Source: CAZSHX01 sp964606895 (GTDB taxonomy: Bacteria; Bacteroidota; Ignavibacteria; Kapaibacteriales; UBA2268). From it: 64,000 bases of DNA. The notes beneath the pieces were generated by a model. The model ran no database searches, was not told the DNA's origin, and saw only the letters and a program-made list of their open reading frames with translations. The stretch is taken from the NCBI GenBank assembly GCA_964606895.1, contig CAZSHX010000015.1:5718-69717 (forward strand). The letters are read 5' to 3'. The position numbers and the translations under genes were made by a program. Below are positions 24,915 to 33,718 of the stretch, in pieces. Position 1 is the stretch's first letter. Each line of letters starts with the position of its first letter.

Positions 24915-26291
24915 CTACCAAACTTCTGAAATCGAACTCAGAACTTGTTTAACATGGATATTAACTCTGTCGTCTTCGAAATCAAGAGAAGTGAGATCAA
25001 CACTAAACTCTTCAAGAGAAAGCTCCATTATCAGATCCAAAATATCCTCGATTTTTGGTAAATCATTACCATAAAGATATTGTCTAAGCTTGCTAATAGT
25101 ATAGTATCTATCAGAATTAATAAGGACATTGACAACTTCAGTCAAATAATGACTTGATTTGGCAAGCATAATATCAATGATTATATCAATTGCAACTTTT
25201 AAATTTTCGGGTTTGGCAAACTCGACTATTTCGGGCATGAAACTGATAAAAGTTATAACATCTCCATCAGCATCAGGCATTTCCAGTAATTCTTTGAAAA
25301 ACTCACTGACAGTTCTCTCAGAAGAATTAAGCAAAAGATTATAAATTATCAGATGTTGTGAATCGGTATTCCGTGCAAGAATTTCATTCATGAGACCGGG
25401 AATATCAGATATATCATAGTAATCTCCCAATGCAACCAACCCTGCACCACGAATATTTTCATCATCATCAAATAGAGCCTTTTGGGCAATGTATCTAAGC
25501 CTGATAGGCAAATTTAAATTCTGTTCAAGTCTGTAAGCAATAGCATAAATCGTTTTAAGTATGATGGTTTGCATTTGAACAGGTGCAGTTGGTAGCTCAT
25601 CGAACAAGTAATAACAAATTGACAGATCATCACCACCTAAAGCTAACGCATCAATACTCGCTGACTGAACGAACATGTCAGTTTCGGTTTTAATCAGATT
25701 CATCAAAAAGGTTTGAGCCTTTGGTCCGCTGATTTTTCCGATAGCCTCGATTATAAAAGGCATCAAGTCTTCTTCTTTGCCATAGATTTTAATAAGACTA
25801 TCTACTGCCGCCGATAATTTCAGATTGCCTATTGCATCAATTCCGGAAATTCTGCAGTTTGTTGCCGAATCCGAAAGCAAGCTTTTCAGATAAGGTAAAG
25901 CTTTTTCATCTCCGATTTTTCCAACAATATCGCATGAGAACTGCCGAACCTGCTCGTCAGGATGCTGAAGAAAAGGTAGAATGGCATCTTGGGCAACGTT
26001 ACCCATTCTTAATAGAATATCACTCGCCAAATTTCTGATTTCAATGTTTGGGTCAGTAACCAATGGTGCAACCAAAACTGAAGCACCATAAGCCAGTTCA
26101 TCGGGCAATCCTGCCAAAGAACGGGAGCAAATATCTTTTACACCTCTGTCGCCATCGGAAAGACCAAAAATCAAAGCCTCGACAATTCCTTCATCATAAA
26201 TGGAAGCAGAAGCAAGAATCTCAGCCGATCTCCTCCGATAATTAGCATCAGGGCTTGTTTTCAACATATTTATGGCTTCTTGTAAATCCAT
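24915..26291 (-). CDS. HEAT-repeat protein at the head of the chemotaxis operon
   Basis: 458 residues from ATG 26291, chosen because GGTGAAAG sits just upstream; a TTG 21 bases earlier is less likely. The protein is a run of ~30-residue HEAT/PBS-lyase-like repeats: NYRRRSAEILASASIYDEGIVEALIFGL is avoided in full, but its pattern recurs as VAPLVTDPNIEIRNLASDIL, ILPFLQHPDEQVRQFSCDIV and LKSLLSDSATNCRISGIDAI. It is probably a scaffold that binds another protein. Position as first gene of the che operon suggests it links the pathway to its target; that is inference. Confidence 0.85.
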   Translation of the reverse strand: MDLQEAINMLKTSPDANYRRRSAEILASASIYDEGIVEALIFGLSDGDRGVKDICSRSLAGLPDELAYGASVLVAPLVTDPNIEIRNLASDILLRMGNVAQDAILPFLQHPDEQVRQFSCDIVGKIGDEKALPYLKSLLSDSATNCRISGIDAIGNLKLSAAVDSLIKIYGKEEDLMPFIIEAIGKISGPKAQTFLMNLIKTETDMFVQSASIDALALGGDDLSICYYLFDELPTAPVQMQTIILKTIYAIAYRLEQNLNLPIRLRYIAQKALFDDDENIRGAGLVALGDYYDISDIPGLMNEILARNTDSQHLIIYNLLLNSSERTVSEFFKELLEMPDADGDVITFISFMPEIVEFAKPENLKVAIDIIIDIMLAKSSHYLTEVVNVLINSDRYYTISKLRQYLYGNDLPKIEDILDLIMELSLEEFSVDLTSLDFEDDRVNIHVKQVLSSISEVW

Positions 26292-26399
26292 TCTTTCACC
26301 AATTATAAACAATAATAAAAATAATATGTCCTGTACTAATTGATTTTCGGTAATTTATTGAAAAAACTTAATAAATATCTCATATTTTTTTATTTTTTA

Positions 26400-27077
26400 T
26401 TATTCTTTCCACAGAAAGTCGAAAAGAATATAGGATATAACAATTACTATGCCCGAATAAGCAAACATTAATTGGAAATTATTCTGTATAGCGGAAAGTG
26501 TTGTTCCGTCCATCGCCATCCTTGTGGATTCAATACCAAAGAGCAGCAAAGGCAGTAAAATCGGGAAAGATAGGATAGGGAACAAAGCACCTTTTGTATT
26601 GGCTTTGGCAATAATCGCCGAAATAATTGTAGAAGCCGCGGCTATTCCAAAACTTCCAAGCAAATAGGATAAGATAAACAAGCCTGGAGAATGACATTGT
26701 ACTTTACTAAACATCAAAAAGAACAGAAATACTGCAAAGGAATTCAGAAATATACTGAGAATGCAATTGAAAAATAATTTACCAAAAAAAACTGCAGTAG
26801 ATGAAGCTGATAATTTCAACTGGAGTACGGTTCCTCTCTCTTCTTCACTGATAAAGCTTCTGCCAAGTCCTGTCATAGCTCCGAAAAACATAATTACCCA
26901 GATTAGTCCTGCACCGATACTTGAATCAAAATCAACACCTGCAGTTGCAAAAACAAGGATTGATATCGTTACAACCACAAACAGGAAAAATGAAGAAATT
27001 GCATATCTTGTTCTCAGCTCACTTTTAACATCTTTAACCAAAACAGCCTTGATGCCGTTCATATAGAGTGAAGTCAT
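26400..27077 (-). CDS. ccmB: Heme exporter protein B
   Basis: 225 residues with six predicted membrane segments. It has the CcmB opening VKDVKSELRTRYAISSFFLFVVV, then FISEEERGTVLQLKLSASSTAVFFGKLFFN and the Gly/Ala-rich LLGSFGIAAASTIISAI with the late LPLLLFGIEST. CcmB is the permease subunit of CcmABCD cytochrome c maturation. Neither ccmA nor ccmC lies in the window. It begins one base after the murF stop, so the two are probably co-transcribed. Confidence 0.9.
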   Translation of the reverse strand: MTSLYMNGIKAVLVKDVKSELRTRYAISSFFLFVVVTISILVFATAGVDFDSSIGAGLIWVIMFFGAMTGLGRSFISEEERGTVLQLKLSASSTAVFFGKLFFNCILSIFLNSFAVFLFFLMFSKVQCHSPGLFILSYLLGSFGIAAASTIISAIIAKANTKGALFPILSFPILLPLLLFGIESTRMAMDGTTLSAIQNNFQLMFAYSGIVIVISYILFDFLWKE

Positions 27078-27078
27078 G

Positions 27079-28494
27079 TTATTTCATCCTCTTATAATGC
27101 TCTTTAATTTGGTCAATGATTACTTCCATTTTCATGCCCCTTGAACCTTTGACCAAAACATAGTCATAGGGCTTGATTGTCTTCATTAACTTTTCGGCAA
27201 TAGCTTCTTTATCTGGAAAGTAAGTCACATTTCTTACTCGCGGCAAAAACGATAAACCATGTTTCATTTCTTCGCCCGTGCAATATACTTCATCACCAAC
27301 TTCTGAAGCTTGTTCAACGATTGATTTATGTTCATCGAAAGAAGCTTTCCCGAGTTCACGCATATCGCCGATTACAACATATTTTTTTCCCTGCGACCTT
27401 ATTTTTTCTACAGTGTTGAAAGCGGCTCTCATCGAATCCGGGTTTGCATTATAGCAGTCATTGATAATAAAGAACCCTGAAATTTTCTCCAGAGTCATTC
27501 TGCCGTAACCATGTATGACCGATAGTTCAAAGGATTCAATGCCCTCGCGTACTTGTTCGGGTGACAAGCCGAATGAGAATCCTACAGTTGCCGCGGCAAT
27601 TGCATTCAAGCCGGTTGTAAATCCGGTTGTTTTCATTTTGGCAGAGCATTCGCGTTTTTTACATTTGAACTTAATGCTTGGTTTCATTCCGTCAATCAGG
27701 GAAATCTTGCCATATATATCTGCTGAGGGTTCTTGTCCGAACGTAACTTTGTTATCTATTAAATTTATATATTTTTTTAATCTCGGGTCATCAATATTGA
27801 TAAATGCAGTTCCGCCTGATTTATACAAATGCCCGAAAAGAAAAGCTTCTTCCATTTCAACACCATCCAAATCAATCAGTCTTTCCAGATGTTCTTTCCC
27901 AATATTAGTAATCAATCCATGCGTCGGTTCAATGATTTTAGAAAGAATCTGAATTTCTCCGGGTTCGTTTGTTCCAATTTCAAGTACGGCAACTTCGTAA
28001 TCTGCTGTCATCTGAAGGAGCATTAAAGGAACACCAATTTGATTGTTAAAATTCTCAAATGTTTTAAGGACCTTGAATTTTTGAGCAAGAACATGAGCGG
28101 TTATTTCTTTTGTAGTAGTTTTACCATTCGAGCCACCGATTGCCAGAACAGGATAGGTAAAACGGCTGCGATGATAGTTGCCAAGCATCCCTAAAGCTTT
28201 TAAAGTATCATTTACAACAATAAATTTCCTGTCAGAATACAATTGGTTATTTTCTTTGAACCAGTGTTTGTCTGCAATGACTAACCCTGCACCATTTGAA
28301 AATGCATCATCAATTTTAGAATGCCCGTCGAAAGTTTCTCCTTTAAGGGCAACAAATATATTCCCTTTTTCAACTTCACGTGAGTCAGTTGAAACTCCAA
28401 TGAAGGAGTCATTCTCATGAGGATTATACAATGTAGTTTCACCAAATATTGCGATTAGATCGGCAATAGAAAAAGCGGCTGTATTCTTTAACAT
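27079..28494 (-). CDS. murF: UDP-N-acetylmuramoyl-tripeptide--D-alanyl-D-alanine ligase
   Basis: 471 residues. The Mur ligase P-loop is AIGGSNGKTTTKEI. ENFNNQIGVPLMLL and VLEIGTNEPGEI follow, then ITNIGKEHLERL, and NDCYNANPDSMRAA and KYVVIGDMRELGK in the later domains. MurF adds D-Ala-D-Ala to the UDP-MurNAc-tripeptide in the cytoplasm, the last soluble step of peptidoglycan precursor synthesis. The other mur/dcw genes are not in the window. Confidence 0.96.
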   Translation of the reverse strand: MLKNTAAFSIADLIAIFGETTLYNPHENDSFIGVSTDSREVEKGNIFVALKGETFDGHSKIDDAFSNGAGLVIADKHWFKENNQLYSDRKFIVVNDTLKALGMLGNYHRSRFTYPVLAIGGSNGKTTTKEITAHVLAQKFKVLKTFENFNNQIGVPLMLLQMTADYEVAVLEIGTNEPGEIQILSKIIEPTHGLITNIGKEHLERLIDLDGVEMEEAFLFGHLYKSGGTAFINIDDPRLKKYINLIDNKVTFGQEPSADIYGKISLIDGMKPSIKFKCKKRECSAKMKTTGFTTGLNAIAAATVGFSFGLSPEQVREGIESFELSVIHGYGRMTLEKISGFFIINDCYNANPDSMRAAFNTVEKIRSQGKKYVVIGDMRELGKASFDEHKSIVEQASEVGDEVYCTGEEMKHGLSFLPRVRNVTYFPDKEAIAEKLMKTIKPYDYVLVKGSRGMKMEVIIDQIKEHYKRMK

Positions 28495-28577
28495 ATTCTT
28501 TCCATAATTAAATTACTGTTATTTTCAAATTTAATGAATTCTCGGCAATTAAGTAATAAATAATTTTAGGTTTAGCT

Positions 28578-29804
28578 CTATTTAAAATGAATTGCACGAA
28601 TCGGGTTAGCTTTTGATGCAAAATACGAAGGAATCAGAGTTGCTACAAAAGACATTGCTATGGTAATTGATATAATTACCAGGTAATGAATATAATTAAT
28701 TTCAATGGGCAAAGAATCCAGGAAATAGATTTCGCCCTTCAATCTGATTAAATGAAAATTCTGCTGAAGCAATGAAAAGACAAAAGCAATTGCCGCACCT
28801 GTCAGAGTTCCTGCTACTCCGATTGTTGTACCTTTCAAAACAAAGATTTTCATTATTCCTTTGCTGTTCATCCCAAGAGCAGACAAAATCCCTATTGAAT
28901 AGGTCTTTTCAATAACCGTTATCAGCAAAATTGTGAAAATATTAAAAACTGCAACTATTGTAATCAGACCAAGAACTAAGGGAATCGGTTGCTTTTGGAG
29001 TTCAATCCAGGAAAATATTGAGCTGTGAAGTTCAAATACCGTGTAACAGAAATGAGGATAGCCCAATAAATCTTCAATTTTTTCTGCAACGGCATCAACT
29101 TTATTGATGTCATGAAGAACAACTTCAATTTGGGAAGTTGTATTGTTATTCATTTTAAAAGAATTTAGTGCAGTTTCAAATTGAATAAAAGCTACAACAT
29201 CATCATATTTTGCCATTCCTGTTTCGTAAATTCCCGAAATCCGAAATCTGTCAATATCAGGATAGGTAATTTGAGAACCCGGGCTCTCCCTCATCGCATA
29301 AACAACAACAGTATCCCCTATTTTAACCGATAACTTTCCAGACAGCCGCTTACTGATAATAATTTGCTTCTCACCATCTTTATCATTTAGAAATCTTCCC
29401 TCAACGATGTTAGTCTTAATATCAGTAACTTCATAATCATTTTGAATACCTTTCAGCACAATACCTTCAAGAAGAGATGACGAACGAATCATGCTTTCCC
29501 GCTGAATGACAGGAGCTAAAGATTTAATTTCGGGAATATCATTCCTTAACTTTTCAATTGAAGCTTTATAATTCCGCAGTGGCTGTCGGTTGAAAGACAC
29601 AACGGTGATGTGGGAAGTAAATTTAACGGCATTATCTTTCAGGACTTTTTCAAAACCCGAAAGTACTGAAAGAGAAATCAGAAGAGCCAATGTACCGAAC
29701 ATAACACTTGCAAAAGCAACAGCTTTCGCAAAACTAATAAAACCTTGTCTTTTGTTAGATTTAGAAAAACGAACTGCTATAAATTTAATTAAGCCATAGC
29801 TCAT
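28578..29804 (-). CDS. LolC/LolE (FtsX-type) ABC transporter permease
   Basis: 408 residues with the MacB/FtsX layout: one N-terminal membrane helix (AVAFASVMFGTLALLISLSVLSGFE), a ~200-residue periplasmic domain, then three C-terminal helices including ITIVAVFNIFTILLITVIEKTYSIGILSALG. FGTLALLISLSVLSGFEKVLKDN is typical of LolC/E. It would pair with a LolD-type ATPase to release lipoproteins from the inner membrane. No ATPase gene is adjacent. It begins 4 bases after the ferredoxin reductase-like gene ends. Confidence 0.88.
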   Translation of the reverse strand: MSYGLIKFIAVRFSKSNKRQGFISFAKAVAFASVMFGTLALLISLSVLSGFEKVLKDNAVKFTSHITVVSFNRQPLRNYKASIEKLRNDIPEIKSLAPVIQRESMIRSSSLLEGIVLKGIQNDYEVTDIKTNIVEGRFLNDKDGEKQIIISKRLSGKLSVKIGDTVVVYAMRESPGSQITYPDIDRFRISGIYETGMAKYDDVVAFIQFETALNSFKMNNNTTSQIEVVLHDINKVDAVAEKIEDLLGYPHFCYTVFELHSSIFSWIELQKQPIPLVLGLITIVAVFNIFTILLITVIEKTYSIGILSALGMNSKGIMKIFVLKGTTIGVAGTLTGAAIAFVFSLLQQNFHLIRLKGEIYFLDSLPIEINYIHYLVIISITIAMSFVATLIPSYFASKANPIRAIHFK

Positions 29805-29808
29805 TCGA

Positions 29809-30606
29809 TTAATATTCCTCTATATGTAAAGCACCGGGCTTTTTCTTTGTATGCTTGGTAAAATTTCTTTCGAAAAGATAGTTTGAAACTGAATCAATCA
29901 TTTTTGGATTACCACAAAGGTAAAAATGAGTTTTTTCTGGTTTAATTTCAAATCCTGCTTTTTCAAGCACACCGGAATTCAGGTGTTCTTCGATATACCC
30001 TCTCAACCCGGTCCAGGAATCATCAGCTTTAAGAAGAGTAGGGAAATAAAAGAAATTATCAAAAGTTGAACTGATGAACTGTAATTCACTTAGATAACCT
30101 AAATCCCAAGGATAAGCCGCACCATGAATTACTGCCATTTTGATTTCCTGATGCTCTTTTATATGAGAACGAAGAAAACTTATGTAAGGTGCAAGTCCTG
30201 TGCCTGTTGCCACCATAACAATATTACAGTCAGGCGGTGTTTGGTGCAACGAAAAATATCCCAATATTTTATTATCAACCCACATTCTGCACCCTAAAGA
30301 AAGGTTAAAAAGTCTGGGTGTTAACTGACCGGATTTTACCTGACTAATATAAAATTCAAAGTTTGAAGTTTCGTGATTGGCAGAAGCAATGGAATATGAA
30401 CGGATTATAGGTTCTTCCTCACCAAGAGGTTCCAACGGTAAAACTGAATTAGGCGAACGAGATTCACCCGACAATAATCCAATTTGTGTATATTGGCCTG
30501 CTTGAAAATCATTTCTTGGTTCGTCTGTTCTGATTCTTAAAATCATCAAATCAGGAGTAAGAAGAATTTTACCGGTTACTGTTGAATTATATTCCATTTT
30601 CTTCAT
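29809..30606 (-). CDS. Ferredoxin--NADP reductase-like flavoprotein
   Basis: 265 residues. The FAD-binding motif is RSYSIAS (preceded by EEEPI) after FQAGQYTQIGL. The NADP-binding part has VMVATGTGLAPYISFLRS, then VIHGAAYPWDLGY and YLCGNPKMIDSV. The protein ends in a short Lys-rich tail (KKKPGALHIEEY) whose terminal aromatic residue may stack on the flavin, as in plant-type FNRs. It catalyses electron exchange between NADP(H) and ferredoxin or flavodoxin. ATG at 30606 or 30597 is possible. Confidence 0.9.
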   Translation of the reverse strand: MKKMEYNSTVTGKILLTPDLMILRIRTDEPRNDFQAGQYTQIGLLSGESRSPNSVLPLEPLGEEEPIIRSYSIASANHETSNFEFYISQVKSGQLTPRLFNLSLGCRMWVDNKILGYFSLHQTPPDCNIVMVATGTGLAPYISFLRSHIKEHQEIKMAVIHGAAYPWDLGYLSELQFISSTFDNFFYFPTLLKADDSWTGLRGYIEEHLNSGVLEKAGFEIKPEKTHFYLCGNPKMIDSVSNYLFERNFTKHTKKKPGALHIEEY

Positions 30607-30803
30607 CTTTTATTCTGAATAAAATTATTTTTTTTCATCTTTTACTTTGGAAGTTCCTTAAATAGACATTCTTGAAGAAATATCAATCATACTTATTAAA
30701 ATAAGACTGTATTATTTCTCTACTACAAACAGAATGACAGTTTTGTGAACTCACTATATTATAGATATGCAAAATATAAAAAAAAAGTAAAAATATCTTA
30801 AAA

Positions 30804-30837
30804 AAAAAGCGGCGATAATGAAATCGTCGCTTTTTTT
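30804..30837. terminator. Terminator of the ribosomal super-operon after rplQ
   Basis: The hairpin AAAAAGCGgCGAT / ATCGtCGCTTTTT with a six-base loop lies 17 bases past the rplQ stop. It has T runs in both directions. The rest of 30607-30853 shows nothing further. Confidence 0.9.
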
Positions 30838-30853
30838 AAAATTTTCTTTTCTT

Positions 30854-31597
30854 TTACGCTTTTTCAGCAGTATCTTCAGTTGATTCGTCAGATTTTGCTT
30901 CATCTGCTACTTCTTCCTGAACAATTGCATCATGAACAATATCTGCAGTAGTTTCTTCAACAACTTCAACTACCGGTTCGGCAATAACATCAGCAATCGG
31001 CTCTTCGATAACAACAATTGGTGCCTCGACGATTGGTTCAACTATGTCAATGACTTCATCAACTATTGGTGCATCGGGAACGATTACAGGTTGAACTGTT
31101 TTTTCCTTAGGTGTAGATTTGACATCCTTACCAGGTTTTGATTTGGCTGTTGCTTTTCTTTTAGATCTCTTGGAAACAGCACCGTCTTGTGGAGCTGACC
31201 AATCAACAAGTTCGATAACAGCAGTTCTGCCGGCATCACCTCTGCGAAAACCTGTTTTGATAATTCTGGTGTACCCACCCGGTCTGTCTTCAACCAAAGG
31301 GGCAATAGTATCAAATAATTCCTGAAGAACTGCTTTGCTGAATATATGTCTTGCAACAACTCTGCGGTTGTGTATATCAACTTTTTGTCCTTCGGGAAGA
31401 AGTCCTTGTTTTTCGTTGACCAAAGCATGTTTGGCTTTTGTAATCAAAGCTTCAGCATAGGGACGAAGTTCTTTAGCTTTCGCTTCAGTAGTAAATACTT
31501 TTTTATGTTCAAACAGAGAGGTTGCCATATTTCTCAATAATGCTTTACGATGGCTACTGGTTCTCTTTAACTTTCTTCCGGATTTTAAGTGTCTCAT
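30854..31597 (-). CDS. rplQ: 50S ribosomal protein L17 with long acidic C-terminal extension
   Basis: Residues 1-~133 are standard L17: MRHLKSGRKLKRTSSHRKAL, EAKAKELRPYAEALITKAK, RPGGYTRIIKTGFRRGDAG and the end VIELVDW. A basic linker follows (SKRSKRKATAKSKPGK). The last ~80 residues are acidic and hydrophobic with repeated Val/Ile-Glu-Pro units such as IVEAPIVVIEEPIADVIAEP. Usual L17 is 115-200 residues, so at 247 this is long. The tail should project from the ribosome surface near the tunnel exit, or is disordered. Last gene of the alpha operon. Confidence 0.97.
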   Translation of the reverse strand: MRHLKSGRKLKRTSSHRKALLRNMATSLFEHKKVFTTEAKAKELRPYAEALITKAKHALVNEKQGLLPEGQKVDIHNRRVVARHIFSKAVLQELFDTIAPLVEDRPGGYTRIIKTGFRRGDAGRTAVIELVDWSAPQDGAVSKRSKRKATAKSKPGKDVKSTPKEKTVQPVIVPDAPIVDEVIDIVEPIVEAPIVVIEEPIADVIAEPVVEVVEETTADIVHDAIVQEEVADEAKSDESTEDTAEKA

Positions 31598-31651
31598 AGT
31601 GTATTCTCAGTTCTAAAATTTTAATTATCAAAGTAAGTCAAAAGGTTCGGC

Positions 31652-32674
31652 TTAGAAGTCTAACATTTCAGTCGGCTTATGTGGTTCTTCTTTTAAAAAC
31701 TTTTCAATATTCATACCGAACTCAAGTCCGAACAAATGGACAACTTCAGAAAGTTCTGCTAATGACTTTCTTCCAAAGTTTCTGAATTTCAAAAGTTCCT
31801 GCTCCTGAAGAGAAACCAGCTCTGCAAGAGATTTAATATTTGCGGCTTTCAGGCAGTTGTGTGCTCTAACGGAAAGTTCAAGCTCGTCAACAGGTGTAAG
31901 AAGAATTTTTCTTAGTCTGGTTCTTTCGGCTTCTTTAACTTCTTCTTCAGCAACATCTGCATGAACCGGCTCTTCCTCTGTTTCTTCGAAACTTATAAAG
32001 AGTTTAACGTGGTCAAGCAAAATCTTTGCCGCATTATGCACAGCTTCCTGCGGAGTTAGAGTCCCATCAGTTTTTACATCAAGAATCAATTTTTCATAAT
32101 CGGTTTTTTGCCCGACACGATATGGTTCAATTGTGTAAACAACATTTTTAATTGGAGTATAAATTGCGTCAATAGGAAGCATTCCAATCGGATAGTCAAC
32201 AATTTGCTGTTCTTCGGCGGATACATATCCCTTACCTCTGCCAATACGAAGTTCGACATCAAATTCAGCATCATCTGCCAAAGTTGCGATATATTGTGTT
32301 GTGTCCAAAACTTCAATCTGAGAAGAAGCATCCTGTATGTCATTTGTAGTCCAAACACATGGACCTTTCAAATGGAACATAACTCGCTGAGGCTTTTTAT
32401 CAATTGTTTTAAGCCTTACTTCTTTCAGGTTAAGAATAATTTCGGAAACATCCTCAACTACTCCGGGAATTGTTTGAAATTCGTGCAACACATCAGAGAT
32501 TTTAACTCCAACAATTGCGGCACCGGGTATGGAGGAAAGCAATACTCTTCTGAATGAATTACCGATAGTTACACCATAGCCTTGTTCTAAAGGCTGTAGG
32601 ATGAACTTTCCGTAATTGACGTTAGTAGTTTCCTCAATTTGAACCCTCTCGGGCATTTGCATCTGAGTGTTCAT
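31652..32674 (-). CDS. rpoA: RNA polymerase subunit alpha
   Basis: 340 residues. The N-terminal dimerisation domain has FILQPLEQGYGVTIGNSFRRVLLSS and IPGAAIVGVKISDVLHEF. A ~40-residue acidic linker (FEETEEEPVHADVAEEEVKEAE) leads to the C-terminal domain with LLTPVDELELSVRAHNCLKAANIKSLAEL and FRNFGRKSLAEL. It assembles core RNA polymerase and contacts activators and UP elements. It directly follows rpsK with no rpsD between. Confidence 0.98.
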   Translation of the reverse strand: MNTQMQMPERVQIEETTNVNYGKFILQPLEQGYGVTIGNSFRRVLLSSIPGAAIVGVKISDVLHEFQTIPGVVEDVSEIILNLKEVRLKTIDKKPQRVMFHLKGPCVWTTNDIQDASSQIEVLDTTQYIATLADDAEFDVELRIGRGKGYVSAEEQQIVDYPIGMLPIDAIYTPIKNVVYTIEPYRVGQKTDYEKLILDVKTDGTLTPQEAVHNAAKILLDHVKLFISFEETEEEPVHADVAEEEVKEAERTRLRKILLTPVDELELSVRAHNCLKAANIKSLAELVSLQEQELLKFRNFGRKSLAELSEVVHLFGLEFGMNIEKFLKEEPHKPTEMLDF

Positions 32675-32720
32675 ATAACTCTTTGATTAATTATATATAT
32701 AATGATTTTCAAATTAAAAA

Positions 32721-33107
32721 TTAAACTCTTCTTCTCTTTGGCGGTCTGCAACCGTTATGAGGAATTGGAGTTCTATCTAAAATGCTGTGTATTTCCAAGC
32801 CGGCTGTAGCCAAAGCACGAATTGCCGCTTCTCTTCCGGAGCCTGGACCTTTAACAACAACATCAACACGACGTAATCCCATATCAAATGCGTCTTTTGC
32901 AGTTTTTTCAGCAGATACCTGCGATGCATACGGAGTATTCTTTTTGGAACCTCTGAAGCCGTTTTTGCCTGCGGAAGACCAACAAAGTGTATTTCCATAC
33001 ATATCTGTTATCGTAACCATAACATTATTGAATGAAGCTTTAATAAAAGCTTTGCCGTGGGAATCGGCGATTATTTTTCTTTTTACTCTTTTTTTAGCAG
33101 CTGCCAT
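32721..33107 (-). CDS. rpsK: 30S ribosomal protein S11
   Basis: 128 residues. Landmarks are GKAFIKASFNNVMVTITD, TLCWSSAGKNGFRGSKK, TPYASQVSAEKTAKDAF and GPGSGREAAIRAL, with the end PHNGCRPPKRRRV. S11 lines the platform near the mRNA exit. Gap of 65 bases to rpsM upstream. The usual next gene, rpsD, is missing; rpoA follows after 46 bases. Confidence 0.98.
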   Translation of the reverse strand: MAAAKKRVKRKIIADSHGKAFIKASFNNVMVTITDMYGNTLCWSSAGKNGFRGSKKNTPYASQVSAEKTAKDAFDMGLRRVDVVVKGPGSGREAAIRALATAGLEIHSILDRTPIPHNGCRPPKRRRV

Positions 33108-33172
33108 TTAGATGTACAATAATTAATAAAACAAATAAATTATTAATTGAAACCCGGAACAAAATGCAAAGA

Positions 33173-33550
33173 TTATTTCTTCGCGGCTTTCTTCTTTCCG
33201 GCGACAGTTTTTCTCTTACCTTTACGGGTACGTGAATTAGTACGTGTTCTCTGTCCTCTGACAGGTAACCCGCGACGATGACGAATTCCTCTGTAACATC
33301 CGATGTCCATCAAGCGTTTGATGTTCATCTGGACTTCAGAGCGCAACTGACCTTCAACTTTGAGATCGGCAACAATCTGTCTGATTTTTGCGATTTCATC
33401 GTCAGTCCATTCATTAACCCTTTTACTCTGATCAATTCCTGCCTTTTCGAGAATCATTACGGAAGTTGTATCACCTATACCAAATATATAGGTAAGTCCA
33501 ATCACTCCTCTTTTATTTTTCGGCAGATCAATTCCAGCTATACGTGCCAC
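33173..33550 (-). CDS. rpsM: 30S ribosomal protein S13
   Basis: 125 residues: MARIAGIDLPKNKRG at the start, LTYIFGIGDTTS, RLMDIGCYRGIRHRRGLPVRGQRTRTNSRTRKG in the basic tail region (given here only as landmark ends GCYRGIRHRRG and RTRTNSRTRKG). The start codon is GTG at 33550, supported by AGGAGA about 8 bases upstream. S13 sits at the head of the 30S subunit, contacting the P-site tRNA and forming inter-subunit bridges. Confidence 0.97.
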   Translation of the reverse strand: MARIAGIDLPKNKRGVIGLTYIFGIGDTTSVMILEKAGIDQSKRVNEWTDDEIAKIRQIVADLKVEGQLRSEVQMNIKRLMDIGCYRGIRHRRGLPVRGQRTRTNSRTRKGKRKTVAGKKKAAKK

Positions 33551-33573
33551 TATTAGTCTCCTATATATTAAGT

Positions 33574-33690
33574 TTATCCCTGTCTTTGTTTAAAGCGGGG
33601 ATTTTTTTTGTTAATAATATAAATTCTACCTTTTCTTTTGACGATTTTATCGTCCGGATTTCTCTTCTTAACTGATGCTTGAACTTTCAT
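33574..33690 (-). CDS. rpmJ: 50S ribosomal protein L36, zinc-ligand-free form
   Basis: 38 residues: MKVQASVKKRNPDDKIVKRK, then GRIYIINKKNPRFKQRQG. Frame, start and stop were read directly from the sequence. The canonical L36 zinc ligands (Cys11, Cys14, Cys27, His32) are replaced here by Asn11, Asp14, Asn27 and Phe33, so it cannot hold zinc. It sits between infA and rpsM, the conserved place for rpmJ, with gaps of 28 and 23 bases. Confidence 0.96.
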   Translation of the reverse strand: MKVQASVKKRNPDDKIVKRKGRIYIINKKNPRFKQRQG

Positions 33691-33718
33691 TTTAGTTCTC
33701 TGTATTTATTTCAATTAA

